From positions 124,001-188,000 of the forward strand of contig JAOGYN010000002.1 in assembly GCA_028112705.1 (NCBI GenBank): 64,000 bases of DNA, read 5' to 3'. This document shows, piece by piece, positions 8,697 to 17,140 of this stretch. Under the pieces are notes generated by a model, which saw only the letters and a program-made list of their open reading frames with translations, was not told the origin of the DNA and did not search any database. The stretch is from GCA-002712045 sp028112705 (GTDB lineage Bacteria; Pseudomonadota; Alphaproteobacteria; Rhodobacterales; Rhodobacteraceae). Position numbers and translations under genes: made by a program. Positions within the stretch are counted from its first letter, which is position 1, and each line of letters starts with the position of its first letter.

Positions 8697-9065
8697 ATGA
8701 TTCAGATGCAAACTAATCTGGATGTTGCTGACAATAGCGGCGCTCGCCGCGTTCAGTGCATTAAGGTGTTGGGTGGCTCAAAGCGTCGGTATGCCTCTGT
8801 TGGCGACGTAATTGTTGTGTCAGTAAAAGAGGCAATACCAAGAGGGCGAGTGAAAAAAGGTGATGTGCGTAAGGCCGTTGTGGTTCGTACAGCAAAGGAA
8901 GTTCGTCGGGAAGATGGTACTGCTATACGTTTTGATAGTAATGCTGCTGTAATTCTAAGTAATACTAATGAACCAATGGGTACACGAATTTTTGGTCCAG
9001 TTGTACGTGAATTGCGTAGTAAGAATTTTATGAAAATTATTTCCTTAGCACCGGAGGTGTTGTAA
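8697..9065 (+). CDS. rplN: 50S ribosomal protein L14
   Basis: Intersubunit-bridge protein and binding site of the silencing factor RsfS. It has exactly the common 122-residue length, begins MIQMQTNLDVADNSGA and has the signature KVLGGSKRRYASVGDVIVVSVKEAIP. It shares one base with the rplX ATG. First gene of the spc-type order (L14, L24, L5, S14, S8, L6, L18, S5, L30, L15, SecY). Confidence 0.98.
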   Translation: MIQMQTNLDVADNSGARRVQCIKVLGGSKRRYASVGDVIVVSVKEAIPRGRVKKGDVRKAVVVRTAKEVRREDGTAIRFDSNAAVILSNTNEPMGTRIFGPVVRELRSKNFMKIISLAPEVL

Positions 9066-9373
9066 TGGCATCAAAGCTCAGAAAAGGTGATAAAGTTGTT
9101 GTGCTTGCTGGCAAAGATAAAGGAAAAGAGGCTGAAATAACGTCTGTTAATCCAAAATCTGGAAAAGCTATTGTTCAAGGTATAAATATGGCTATCCGGC
9201 ACACTAAACAAACTCAAAGTAACCAGGGTGGTCGGATCCCGCAAGAACAACCAATACAGTTGTCTAATCTTGCAATGTTGGATCCAAAAAATGGCGGTGC
9301 CACGAGAATTGGGTTTAGAATAGAAGATGAGAAAAAAGTACGATATGCAAAAAAATCAGGAGAATTGGTCTAA
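9065..9373 (+). CDS. rplX: 50S ribosomal protein L24
   Basis: Assembly-initiator protein of the large subunit. The 102 residues start with the KOW motif (KGDKVVVLAGKDKGKE, about residues 7-22) followed by the conserved GINMAIRHTKQTQSNQGG. It overlaps both neighbours by one base (TAATG junctions), suggesting coupled translation with rplN and rplE. Confidence 0.98.
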   Translation: MASKLRKGDKVVVLAGKDKGKEAEITSVNPKSGKAIVQGINMAIRHTKQTQSNQGGRIPQEQPIQLSNLAMLDPKNGGATRIGFRIEDEKKVRYAKKSGELV

Positions 9374-9927
9374 TGTCTGATTATATGCCAAGACTTAAAG
9401 CACAATATAAAGATACAATATGTGATGCATTGATGGAAGAGTTTTCTTATAAAAATAGAATGCAACTTCCTAAGTTAGATAAAATTGTAATTAACATTGG
9501 ATGCGGTCGTGCTGCCGTAAGAGATAGTAAGAAAGTTAAATCCGCAGAAGCAGATTTAGCATTAATAGCAGGACAAAAGCCCGTTATTAATATTGCTAAA
9601 CAATCAATTGCGGGCTTTCGGGTGCGTGAAGGAATGCCGCTGGGCGTTAAGGTGACACTCCGCGGCGACCGGATGTTCGAGTTTATGGATCGGCTTGTAA
9701 CAATAGCAATGCCAAGGGTACGTGATTTTCGTGGTGTGCCTGGCAAGAGCTTTGATGGGTATGGTAATTACGCCATGGGCTTGAAGGAACATATAGTATT
9801 TCCTGAAATTGAATTTGATAAAGTGGACGAGGTCTGGGGAATGGACGTTATAATATGCACTACCGCAAACACTGATGCGGAAGCGAAAAGCTTGTTGAAA
9901 CATCTCAACATGCCTTTCAATAGCTGA
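9373..9927 (+). CDS. rplE: 50S ribosomal protein L5
   Basis: Central-protuberance protein that binds 5S rRNA and contacts P-site tRNA. It has 184 residues with the conserved KIVINIGCGRA, GQKPVINIAKQSIAGFRVREG and the C-terminal GLKEHIVFPEIEFDKVD. It overlaps rplX by one base and is followed by rpsN after 20 bases. Confidence 0.98.
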   Translation: MSDYMPRLKAQYKDTICDALMEEFSYKNRMQLPKLDKIVINIGCGRAAVRDSKKVKSAEADLALIAGQKPVINIAKQSIAGFRVREGMPLGVKVTLRGDRMFEFMDRLVTIAMPRVRDFRGVPGKSFDGYGNYAMGLKEHIVFPEIEFDKVDEVWGMDVIICTTANTDAEAKSLLKHLNMPFNS

Positions 9928-9947
9928 TTGCGGAAGAGGAAAATTTA

Positions 9948-10253
9948 ATGGCAAAAGTATCAATGGTACAAAGAGAAGTTAAAAGAAAGAAGTTGGTTGA
10001 AAAATATGCAGTCAAGCGCGCCGCGCTCAAAGAATTAGCTGCTAATCAAGATTTACCAATGGAAGAAAGATTTAAGGCACGGCTTAAGTTGGCAGAATTA
10101 CCTCGTAATTCCTCAGCTACTCGACTGCATAATAGATGTCAGTTGACGGGTCGACCACACGCTTATTATCGGAAGTTAAAAGTTTCTCGTATCGCGCTTC
10201 GTGAACTTGCCTCTAACGGCGAGATCCCAGGCATGGTAAAGTCAAGCTGGTAA
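9948..10253 (+). CDS. rpsN: 30S ribosomal protein S14, zinc-free form
   Basis: Small-subunit head protein. At 101 residues it is the long form. The C-terminal half has NRCQLTGRPHAYYRKLKVSRIALREL and lacks the four-cysteine zinc ribbon of the short form, so it is the zinc-independent (C-minus) type usual in proteobacteria. Start ATG preceded by gaggaaaa. Confidence 0.97.
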   Translation: MAKVSMVQREVKRKKLVEKYAVKRAALKELAANQDLPMEERFKARLKLAELPRNSSATRLHNRCQLTGRPHAYYRKLKVSRIALRELASNGEIPGMVKSSW

Positions 10254-10266
10254 GGGGAGAATAATA

Positions 10267-10659
10267 ATGAATGATCCTGTAGGAGATATGTTGACACGAA
10301 TTCGAAATGCTCAATTGCGTGGAAAATCAACTGTAAATACCCCGGCATCAAAATTGCGTGCTTGGGTGCTGGATGTGCTTAAGGGTGAAGGCTATATACG
10401 TAGTTATGAAGCTAAAACTGGTTCGGATGGACATCCGGAACTAGAAATTAGCCTAAAGTACTTTGATGGAGCTCCCGTTATAAAAGAATTAAAGAGGGTT
10501 TCGACACCTGGACGCCGAGTCTATGCTGGTGTGAAAGATATACCGACAGTTCGTCAAGGATTAGGAATAGCAATAGTATCTACACCTAGTGGTGTTATGT
10601 CTGATACAGCTGCGCGAACCGCCAATATTGGTGGTGAAGTGCTCTGTACAGTCTTCTAA
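10267..10659 (+). CDS. rpsH: 30S ribosomal protein S8
   Basis: Primary 16S rRNA binder and, in E. coli, translational repressor of the spc operon. The 130 residues begin MNDPVGDMLTRIRNA and include RRVYAGVKDIPTVRQGLGIAIVSTPSGVMSD, the family signature. Shine-Dalgarno aggggaga precedes the ATG. Whether S8 regulates this operon cannot be told from sequence alone. Confidence 0.98.
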   Translation: MNDPVGDMLTRIRNAQLRGKSTVNTPASKLRAWVLDVLKGEGYIRSYEAKTGSDGHPELEISLKYFDGAPVIKELKRVSTPGRRVYAGVKDIPTVRQGLGIAIVSTPSGVMSDTAARTANIGGEVLCTVF

Positions 10660-10669
10660 GGAGTAATCT

Positions 10670-11203
10670 ATGTCTCGAATTGGGAAAAAACCAGTTGTAT
10701 TGCCATCGGAAGTTACAGCAAGCGTATCAGGGCAAACGATTGAGGTTAAAGGGCCGAAGGGTGCTTTAAGTTTCAAAGCGACTGACGATGTTGATATTAA
10801 GGTCGATGGAAATATTGTAACGATTTTGCCACGTGGATCATCAAAAAGAGCTAAGCAGCAATGGGGAATGTCACGGACGTGTATTTCAAATTGTGTCACC
10901 GGTGTTACTGAAGGTTTTAAAAAAGAACTAGAGATAAACGGTGTCGGATATAGAGCGACGATGCAAGGTAATGTATTAAAATTAACTTTGGGACTATCTC
11001 ACGACGTTAACTTTGAGGTCCCAAATGGTGTAACAGTAACTGCTCCCAAGCAAACCGAAATTATTGTTGAGGGAATAGATTCTCAATTAGTCGGTCAAGT
11101 AGCTGCTAATATACGTGCTTGGAAAAAACCTGAACCATATAAAGGTAAGGGAATTAAGTATAAAGGCGAATATATCTTTAGAAAAGAAGGTAAGAAGAAG
11201 TAA
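10670..11203 (+). CDS. rplF: 50S ribosomal protein L6
   Basis: Large-subunit protein near the factor-binding (sarcin-ricin) region. The 177 residues begin MSRIGKKPVVLPS and contain two repeats of the L6 fold, ending in the signature KPEPYKGKGIKYKGEYI. Standard length. A strong Shine-Dalgarno (aaggag) sits before the ATG. It lies 10 bases after rpsH and 11 before rplR. Confidence 0.98.
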   Translation: MSRIGKKPVVLPSEVTASVSGQTIEVKGPKGALSFKATDDVDIKVDGNIVTILPRGSSKRAKQQWGMSRTCISNCVTGVTEGFKKELEINGVGYRATMQGNVLKLTLGLSHDVNFEVPNGVTVTAPKQTEIIVEGIDSQLVGQVAANIRAWKKPEPYKGKGIKYKGEYIFRKEGKKK

Positions 11204-11214
11204 GGACGGAAAAT

Positions 11215-11574
11215 ATGGCTAACACTAAAAAACAGCTGTTTCAAAAACGCCGTCTGCGCGTTCGAAACAAATTACGACGATCAGCACATGGTAGGCTAAG
11301 GCTTAGCGTAAATAGGTCGAATAAAAATATATCGGTACAACTGATAGATGATATAAACGGAGTTACTTTGGCTTCTGCATCATCTTTGGAAAAAGGACTT
11401 GGTGTTGTTGGCAGCAACAATATCATAGCAGCGACTAAGGTTGGTGAGACCATTGCAGAAAGAGCCAAGAAGGCTGGTATAGAAGAATGTTATTTCGATA
11501 GAGGGGCGTTTCTTTTCCATGGAAAAGTTAAGGCCCTAGCAGATGCTGCCCGTGAGGGCGGCTTGAAGTTTTAA
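11215..11574 (+). CDS. rplR: 50S ribosomal protein L18
   Basis: 5S rRNA-binding protein of the central protuberance. The 119 residues have a basic N-terminus (KKQLFQKRRLRVRNKLRR), the RLRLSVNRSNKNISVQLIDD core and the conserved C-terminus FDRGAFLFHGKVKALADAAREGGLKF. Normal length and position in the spc order, between rplF and rpsE. Confidence 0.98.
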   Translation: MANTKKQLFQKRRLRVRNKLRRSAHGRLRLSVNRSNKNISVQLIDDINGVTLASASSLEKGLGVVGSNNIIAATKVGETIAERAKKAGIEECYFDRGAFLFHGKVKALADAAREGGLKF

Positions 11575-11585
11575 GGAGCGATAAG

Positions 11586-12149
11586 ATGGCCAGAGAAAAT
11601 AATCGTCGTGATCGCGACGAAACTCCGGAGTTTGCTGATAGATTAGTAGCGATAAATAGAGTATCAAAAACTGTTAAAGGTGGTAAACGCTTTTCGTTTG
11701 CAGCTTTAGTTGTCGTAGGTGATCAGCGGGGTAGAGTTGGGTTTGGAAAGGGTAAAGCTAAGGAAGTTCCAGAAGCTATACGAAAAGCCACCGAACAAGC
11801 AAAACGTCAGTTAGTTCGAGTGCCCCTTAGAGAGGGTAGAACTTTGCACCATGATATGGAAGGTCGTCACGGCGCAGGCAAAGTTGTAATGCGTACGGCT
11901 CCGCAGGGAACAGGTATAATAGCTGGAGGCCCAATGCGTGCTGTATTTGAAATGCTAGGCATTCAAGATGTTGTTGCTAAGTCTTTAGGTTCTCAAAATC
12001 CATATAATATGATTAGGGCTACGATAGATGGTTTAGCCAGAAGTGCTAGTCCTCGCATGGTTGGGCAAAGAAGAGGGAAAAAAGTATCCGATTTATTTCC
12101 CAAGATGCCTGCTAATGTGAGTAATGAAGCTGAGAAAGTGGAGGCATAA
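11586..12149 (+). CDS. rpsE: 30S ribosomal protein S5
   Basis: Small-subunit protein involved in decoding accuracy and mRNA entry. It has 187 residues with an N-terminal charged segment, the double-stranded RNA-binding-like S5 domain with GGKRFSFAALVVVGDQRGRVG and the C-terminal domain GMRTAPQG-type region (here VMRTAPQGTGIIAGGPMRAV). It is followed three bases later by rpmD. Confidence 0.98.
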   Translation: MARENNRRDRDETPEFADRLVAINRVSKTVKGGKRFSFAALVVVGDQRGRVGFGKGKAKEVPEAIRKATEQAKRQLVRVPLREGRTLHHDMEGRHGAGKVVMRTAPQGTGIIAGGPMRAVFEMLGIQDVVAKSLGSQNPYNMIRATIDGLARSASPRMVGQRRGKKVSDLFPKMPANVSNEAEKVEA

Positions 12150-12152
12150 TCG

Positions 12153-12341
12153 ATGGCTAAAACAATAATTGTTAAGCAAATTGGTTCTCCGATTAGGCGT
12201 CCACAAAAGCAACGACAAACCTTAATAGGTTTGGGTTTAAATAAAATGCATAAAACACGAGAACTTGAAGATACTGAATCTGTTCGTGGAATGGTTAACA
12301 AGATTTCGCATTTAGTGGAGATTGTTGAAGAAAAGGGTTAA
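12153..12341 (+). CDS. rpmD: 50S ribosomal protein L30
   Basis: Small 62-residue large-subunit protein. The core IVKQIGSPIRRPQKQRQTL and GLGLNKMHKTRELEDT is typical of bacterial L30. It begins three bases after rpsE. A 115-base AT-rich gap with a structured end separates it from rplO. Confidence 0.97.
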   Translation: MAKTIIVKQIGSPIRRPQKQRQTLIGLGLNKMHKTRELEDTESVRGMVNKISHLVEIVEEKG

Positions 12342-12412
12342 TAGTTATTTTTTTACATAAGTATTAATTTTAAATATTATTTATTAGTTATTTAACATTT
12401 AAAAGCCGCGTT

Positions 12413-12456
12413 CATCCTAATTCGCTCAGGGGATGTTTCCGGCATAGGAGAGCGAA
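12413..12456 (+). promoter_or_regulatory. Possible pseudoknot at the rplO ribosome-binding site
   Basis: Two pairings share a register that can coexist as an H-type pseudoknot: catcc (12413-12417) with ggatg (12431-12435), and ttcgctc (12421-12427, inside the first loop) with gagcgaa (12450-12456, ending at the base before the rplO ATG). The Shine-Dalgarno aggag at 12446-12450 would lie in the last loop and touch the second stem, so folding could limit initiation. The pairings are seen in the sequence; regulation is inferred. Confidence 0.45.
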
Positions 12457-12930
12457 ATGAAATTAAATGAATTACGAGATAATCCTGGTGCAACAAAATC
12501 TAAAAAACGTGTTGGTAGAGGGCCTGGTTCTGGTAAGGGTAAAACTGCAGGCCGCGGTATTAAAGGTCAAAAATCACGATCAGGGGTAGCAATAAATGGA
12601 TATGAAGGTGGTCAAATGCCATTGTATCAACGTCTACCAAAGAGAGGGTTCAATAACATCAATGCTAAAAGGCATGCTGTAATAAATTTGGGAATTCTTC
12701 AGAAATTTATTGATAGTGGTAAAATTGATGTAAAGTCTACTATTACAGAGCAGGTTCTGGTGGAAAGTGGTTTGGTGCGACGTGTTTGGGATGGTGTGAG
12801 ATTGCTAAACAAAGGAGAGATGACCTCAAAAGTTGATATTGAAGTTACTGGAGCATCAAAAACTGCTATCGTTGCAGTTGAGAAAAATGGTGGCACTGTA
12901 AAAGTTTTAAAATCAGTAGTAGCTGATTAA
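12457..12930 (+). CDS. rplO: 50S ribosomal protein L15
   Basis: Large-subunit assembly protein. The 157 residues have the glycine/lysine-rich N-terminus KKRVGRGPGSGKGKTAGRGIKGQ, the GYEGGQMPLYQRLPKRGFNN segment and a globular C-terminal domain. The ATG follows aggag at short spacing inside a potentially folded region. secY begins 106 bases downstream, longer than other gaps in the cluster. Confidence 0.98.
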   Translation: MKLNELRDNPGATKSKKRVGRGPGSGKGKTAGRGIKGQKSRSGVAINGYEGGQMPLYQRLPKRGFNNINAKRHAVINLGILQKFIDSGKIDVKSTITEQVLVESGLVRRVWDGVRLLNKGEMTSKVDIEVTGASKTAIVAVEKNGGTVKVLKSVVAD

Positions 12931-12971
12931 CACTTGTACGTGTTGTAAACGTTACCTAAATATAAAGTATT

Positions 12972-13011
12972 AACGCGTTTTATGGTTAGGAACCCAATAC
13001 TAAGCGTTTTT
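12972..13011 (+). other. Weak hairpin with T-tract between rplO and secY
   Basis: aacgc (12972-12976) can pair with gcgtt (13004-13008), with an inner ggtt/aacc helix (12984-12987, 12991-12994), followed by a run of T. The stem is short and the loops large, so it could at most be a partial attenuator lowering secY expression relative to the ribosomal genes. Low confidence. Confidence 0.25.
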
Positions 13012-13036
13012 ACGAATGTATTTGAAAGGAAATCAA

Positions 13037-14389
13037 ATGACATCGGCCGCTGAGCAAATGGCAGCAAACATGAGTTGGAGTGCATTTGGCAAAGCGACCG
13101 AGTTGCGCCAGCGTATTGTTTTCGCAATAATCCTTCTCATAGTTTATCGAATTGGAACTTATATACCTGTACCAGGTATCGATAATTTGGCACTAAAACA
13201 ATTTTTTGAAGAAGCCGGACAAGGGATTGGTGGAATTTTAAATATGTTTACCGGAGGTGCTATTAGCCGGATGGGCATATTTGCATTAGGGATTATGCCT
13301 TATATTTCTGCCTCGATAATTGTTCAATTAATGACGGCCATGGTGCCTCAACTAGAACAATTAAAGAAAGAGGGTCAACAAGGCCAAAAGAAAATTAACC
13401 AATATACTCGCTATGGTACGGTAATTCTGGCCTTATTCCAGGCATATGGATTGGCTGTTAGTATTGAGGCTGGTGATCTAGCGACTGATCCTGGCTGGTA
13501 TTTTAGAGCATCGTGCATAATAACTCTTGTTGGCGGCACAATGTTTTTAATGTGGCTAGGTGAACAAATTACATCTAGAGGTATTGGCAACGGGATTTCT
13601 CTTATAATCTTTGTAGGAATTGTGGCAGAAATACCTGCTGCCTTAGCTCAATTTTTTGCTTCGGGTAGATCTGGAGCTATTAGCCCATTTGTTATTGTTG
13701 GGGTTATAGTAATGGTGGTAGCGGTCATAGGCTTTGTTGTATTTATGGAGCGAGCACTCAGAAAAATTCACATTCAATATCCTAGACGTCAGGTTGGAAT
13801 GAAGACTTATGATGGTGGTACAAGTAACCTACCAGTAAAGTTGAATCCTGCCGGTGTTATTCCTCCTATTTTCGCATCATCGTTGTTGTTGCTTCCTACA
13901 ACTGTAAGTACTTTTAGTGGAAACCAAACAAGTCCATTTATGTCCACACTTCTTGCATACTTTGGACCAGGGCAACCGCTGTATTTACTATTTTTTGTGG
14001 CGATGATAGTATTTTTCTCATATTTTTATACTGCCAACGTTGCGTTTAAAACAGAAGATGTGGCGGATAATTTGAAAAACCAAAATGGTTTTATACCGGG
14101 TATTCGACCTGGACAAAAGACTGCTGAATATTTGGATTATGTAGTAAATAGAGTCTTAGTGATTGGTGCAGGCTATTTAGCAGCTGTATGCTTACTACCT
14201 GAAATATTACGTTCTCAATTTGCCATTCCATTTTATTTTGGAGGAACATCTGTTTTGATTGTGGTATCTGTCACCATGGACACAATAAATCAGGTGCAAT
14301 CACATATGTTGGCACATCAATATGAAGGTTTGATCGAAAAATCTAAGTTGCGAGGTAAAAATCGCAAAAAAGGATCTGCAAGAAAATGA
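13037..14389 (+). CDS. secY: Protein translocase subunit SecY
   Basis: Channel-forming subunit of the inner-membrane Sec translocon. From the chosen ATG the protein has 450 residues with about ten hydrophobic helices, the cytoplasmic loop TSRGIGNGISLIIF and the C-terminal GTSVLIVVSVTMDTINQVQSHMLAHQYEGL. An upstream in-frame ATG at 13016 would add seven residues, but aaagga at 13025-13030 supports 13037, and MTSAAEQMAANMSW is the usual alphaproteobacterial start. It overlaps adk by four bases. Confidence 0.97.
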   Translation: MTSAAEQMAANMSWSAFGKATELRQRIVFAIILLIVYRIGTYIPVPGIDNLALKQFFEEAGQGIGGILNMFTGGAISRMGIFALGIMPYISASIIVQLMTAMVPQLEQLKKEGQQGQKKINQYTRYGTVILALFQAYGLAVSIEAGDLATDPGWYFRASCIITLVGGTMFLMWLGEQITSRGIGNGISLIIFVGIVAEIPAALAQFFASGRSGAISPFVIVGVIVMVVAVIGFVVFMERALRKIHIQYPRRQVGMKTYDGGTSNLPVKLNPAGVIPPIFASSLLLLPTTVSTFSGNQTSPFMSTLLAYFGPGQPLYLLFFVAMIVFFSYFYTANVAFKTEDVADNLKNQNGFIPGIRPGQKTAEYLDYVVNRVLVIGAGYLAAVCLLPEILRSQFAIPFYFGGTSVLIVVSVTMDTINQVQSHMLAHQYEGLIEKSKLRGKNRKKGSARK

Positions 14390-15024
14390 ATATAATTTTA
14401 CTTGGTCCTCCTGGAGCAGGTAAGGGGACGCAGGCGCGACGTTTGGTCGAAGAGCATGGAATGATACAGCTGAGTACAGGCGACATGTTAAGAGCGGCTC
14501 GAACTAGTGGCACGGATATGGGGAAGCGTGTAGCTGCAGTAATGGACGCAGGTAATTTAGTAACAGATGAAATAGTTATTGGGTTAATTGAAGAACAATT
14601 ATCAATAGATAATTCCAAGGGTTTTATTTTTGATGGCTTTCCACGGACACTGGGACAAGCTGATGCGTTAGGAGATTTATTAAATAAAATTAATAAACAA
14701 CTTAATTTTGTAATTGAGATGAAAGTTGATGATGAAGCTCTAGTTTCTAGGATAGTTGGTAGGTCCACATGTGATTCCTGTGGAGAAGTTTATCACAATG
14801 TTACAAAACCAGAACCCAATGAGTGTCATATGTGTGGCTCCAAAATTTTTAAGAGGCGGGCTGATGATAATGAATTGTCTCTCAAAACTAGACTTATGGC
14901 CTATTATCGGGATACCTCACCATTAATTGGCTATTACTATGCCAAAGGTAATTTATACTCTATAAATGGCCTACAGGATATAAATATTGTAGCTGAAAAA
15001 ATAGGATCAATTTTGAACCATTAA
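14386..15024 (+). CDS. adk: Adenylate kinase, zinc-binding lid type
   Basis: Converts ATP and AMP to two ADP in the cytoplasm. The 212-residue protein has the P-loop GPPGAGKGTQ (7-16), the NMP-binding DGFPRT and a long LID. The lid carries four cysteines, C129, C132, C147 and C150, in two CxxC pairs, so it is probably zinc-stabilised, unlike E. coli Adk. It overlaps secY by four bases (ATGA), the common secY-adk arrangement. Confidence 0.97.
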   Translation: MNIILLGPPGAGKGTQARRLVEEHGMIQLSTGDMLRAARTSGTDMGKRVAAVMDAGNLVTDEIVIGLIEEQLSIDNSKGFIFDGFPRTLGQADALGDLLNKINKQLNFVIEMKVDDEALVSRIVGRSTCDSCGEVYHNVTKPEPNECHMCGSKIFKRRADDNELSLKTRLMAYYRDTSPLIGYYYAKGNLYSINGLQDINIVAEKIGSILNH

Positions 15025-15042
15025 AATTCTTTATAACAGCAC

Positions 15043-15071
15043 TTGACGACGGCATCTAAACACCGTATCTG
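15043..15071 (+). promoter_or_regulatory. Candidate promoter for the alpha operon
   Basis: TTGACG at 15043-15048 is followed after exactly 17 bases by TATCTG at 15066-15071. The -35 is near consensus; the -10 is weak. It sits 143 bases before rpsM in the 189-base adk-rpsM gap, where a separate transcript for rpsM-rpsK-rpoA-rplQ would start. A small hairpin (ctccg 15177-15181, cggag 15188-15192) lies between it and rpsM. Confidence 0.45.
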
Positions 15072-15213
15072 CCAGAATCTGAAGTGTGACTTTACAATAA
15101 TTTCTACTGATATTTCGTAGTAAAAAGTTAAGTCGATCGGTGCTTGCCAATATTAAAGCGCCGTTGTGAAAAAAGGCTCCGGAATTACGGAGACCGCAAC
15201 GAAAGGAAACCGC

Positions 15214-15582
15214 ATGGCGCGTATAGCTGGCGTAAATATTCCGACCCACAAAAGGGTCCCAATTTCATTAACCTATATAACTGGTATCGGGAGTAATTCC
15301 GCTGAAAAAATATGTGAAGCAGTAGGAATAGACCGAACGCGAAGAGTGAATGAATTATCTGATGCCGAGGTATTGGCAATAAGAGAAAACATTGACGCAA
15401 ACTTTAGCGTAGAAGGCGATCTTAGAAGAGATACTCAGATGAATATTAAACGTTTGATGGATCTTGGTTGCTATCGAGGTCTACGACATCGCCGAAGTCT
15501 TCCAGTGCGTGGTCAGAGAACTCATACAAATGCTAGAACTCGCAAAGGCCCATCTAGAGCCATTGCTGGCAAGAAGAAATAA
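15214..15582 (+). CDS. rpsM: 30S ribosomal protein S13
   Basis: Small-subunit head protein that contacts P-site tRNA. The chosen ATG, preceded by gaaagga, gives 122 residues starting MARIAGVNIPTHKRV; the frame is open further upstream but that extension is not S13-like. The helix-hairpin-helix region TGIGSNSAEKICEAVGID and the C-terminal GQRTHTNARTRKGPSRAI are characteristic. First gene of the alpha operon. Confidence 0.97.
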   Translation: MARIAGVNIPTHKRVPISLTYITGIGSNSAEKICEAVGIDRTRRVNELSDAEVLAIRENIDANFSVEGDLRRDTQMNIKRLMDLGCYRGLRHRRSLPVRGQRTHTNARTRKGPSRAIAGKKK

Positions 15583-15593
15583 GGGAGAGTATC

Positions 15594-15983
15594 ATGGCTA
15601 GAGAAAAAACCCGAACAAAGCGTAAAGAGAAAAAAAACATAGCAACTGGCGTTGCTCATGTGAATTCTTCTTTCAATAATACAAAAATTCTAATTTCTGA
15701 TGTGCAAGGAAATGCAATAGCATGGTCTTCAGCTGGCACCATGGGCTTTAAAGGCTCAAGGAAGTCCACACCTTATGCTGCTCAAATGGCGGCAGAGGAT
15801 GCGGGAAAGAAAGCCCAAGAACACGGCATGAGAACATTGGAAGTGGAAGTGCAAGGTCCTGGTACAGGCCGTGAGAGTGCATTACGCGCTTTGGCTGCCT
15901 TGGGACTTAATATAACAGCAATAAGAGATGTTACCCCGATGGCACACAACGGATGCCGCCCACCAAAGCGTCGTAGAGTATAA
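15594..15983 (+). CDS. rpsK: 30S ribosomal protein S11
   Basis: Platform protein of the small subunit, near the mRNA exit. The 129 residues have HVNSSFNNTKILISDVQGNAI, the conserved STPYAAQMAAEDAG and the terminal MAHNGCRPPKRRRV. No rpsD follows before rpoA, unlike in E. coli; alphaproteobacteria generally keep rpsD elsewhere. A 106-base structured gap separates it from rpoA. Confidence 0.98.
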   Translation: MAREKTRTKRKEKKNIATGVAHVNSSFNNTKILISDVQGNAIAWSSAGTMGFKGSRKSTPYAAQMAAEDAGKKAQEHGMRTLEVEVQGPGTGRESALRALAALGLNITAIRDVTPMAHNGCRPPKRRRV

Positions 15984-15990
15984 AACTCCC

Positions 15991-16069
15991 ACTGATATTG
16001 CGGGAGGTGTAATATCGGTATGTTCCCTAAAACCTCGAGCGTCTCCACCTATTGATCTGGGGTGGTGGA
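15991..16069 (+). other. Tandem stem-loops before rpoA
   Basis: Two hairpins occupy the rpsK-rpoA gap. actgatatt (15991-15999) pairs with aatatcggt (16011-16019) with one G-U pair. tccacc (16044-16049) pairs with ggtgga (16064-16069), eight bases before the rpoA Shine-Dalgarno ggagg at 16077-16081. A competing ctccc/gggag pairing (15986-15990 with 16002-16006) overlaps the first hairpin. They could set RNA processing or rpoA translation; unproven. Confidence 0.4.
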
Positions 16070-16089
16070 CAAGAATGGAGGAATAACAC

Positions 16090-17106
16090 ATGATCCTTAA
16101 GAACTGGCAAGAGCTAATAAAACCAACACAGTTGGAAATAATATCGGGTGCAGACCCAATGAGAATGGCGACCTTAGTTGCAGAACCACTTGAGCGTGGA
16201 TTTGGATTAACTTTAGGAAATGCACTTAGGAGAATATTGCTTTCTTCTCTGCAAGGTGCAGCAATAACTTCAGTACAAATCGATAACGTTTTACATGAAT
16301 TTTCGTCAGTGGCTGGTGTTAGAGAAGATGTGACTGATATAGTCCTAAATCTCAAGGGTGTGGCTATTCGTATGGATGTTGAAGGACCCAAGCGTCTTTC
16401 AATTAATGCTACGGGTCCTAAGGTTGTGACGGCTGGAGATATCTCCGAAGCTACAGATGTAGAAATCTTAAATAAGGATCATATAATTTGTCATCTGGAC
16501 GACAGAGCTACTTTATCAATGGAATTAAATGTTGATACTGGAAAGGGCTATGTTTCCTCTGATAAAAATCGTCCTGAGGATGGGCCAATTGGTTTAATAC
16601 CAATAGACGCCATTTATTCTCCTGTCAGAAAAGTGTCTTATGATGTTCAGCCGACCCGCGAGGGTCAAGTCTTAGATTATGACAAGTTGACTATGAAGGT
16701 TGAAACAGATGGATCTTTGACTTCTGAAGATGCCATAGCTTTTGCTGCACGAATTCTTCAGGACCAATTATCTATATTCGTTAACTTTGATGAGCCGGAA
16801 AGTGCTGGTAAAGATGAGGATGAGGATGATCTAGAGTTCAATCCACTTTTATTGAAGAAAGTAGACGAGTTGGAGCTATCTGTAAGGTCAGCTAATTGCT
16901 TGAAAAACGATAATATAGTTTATATCGGTGATTTGATTCAAAAAACTGAAGCAGAAATGTTGCGGACACCTAATTTTGGAAGAAAATCTTTAAACGAAAT
17001 AAAAGAGGTACTTACTGGAATGGGCTTGCATTTAGGAATGGATGTTGCAGATTGGCCTCCAGAAAATATAGAAGATCTAGCAAAAAAATATGAGGATCAT
17101 TTTTAA
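16090..17106 (+). CDS. rpoA: RNA polymerase subunit alpha
   Basis: Assembly platform of RNA polymerase and contact point for UP elements and activators. The 338 residues form the N-terminal dimerisation domain (to about 235, with ERGFGLTLGNALRRILLSSL), an acidic linker (DEDEDD) and the C-terminal domain (about 255-325). The DNA-contacting helix ELSVRSANCLKND keeps the arginine and asparagine equivalent to E. coli R265 and N268. Usual gene position between rpsK and rplQ. Confidence 0.98.
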   Translation: MILKNWQELIKPTQLEIISGADPMRMATLVAEPLERGFGLTLGNALRRILLSSLQGAAITSVQIDNVLHEFSSVAGVREDVTDIVLNLKGVAIRMDVEGPKRLSINATGPKVVTAGDISEATDVEILNKDHIICHLDDRATLSMELNVDTGKGYVSSDKNRPEDGPIGLIPIDAIYSPVRKVSYDVQPTREGQVLDYDKLTMKVETDGSLTSEDAIAFAARILQDQLSIFVNFDEPESAGKDEDEDDLEFNPLLLKKVDELELSVRSANCLKNDNIVYIGDLIQKTEAEMLRTPNFGRKSLNEIKEVLTGMGLHLGMDVADWPPENIEDLAKKYEDHF

Positions 17107-17140
17107 TATAATAAAGATGATTTTTACAGTTAATAAAATG

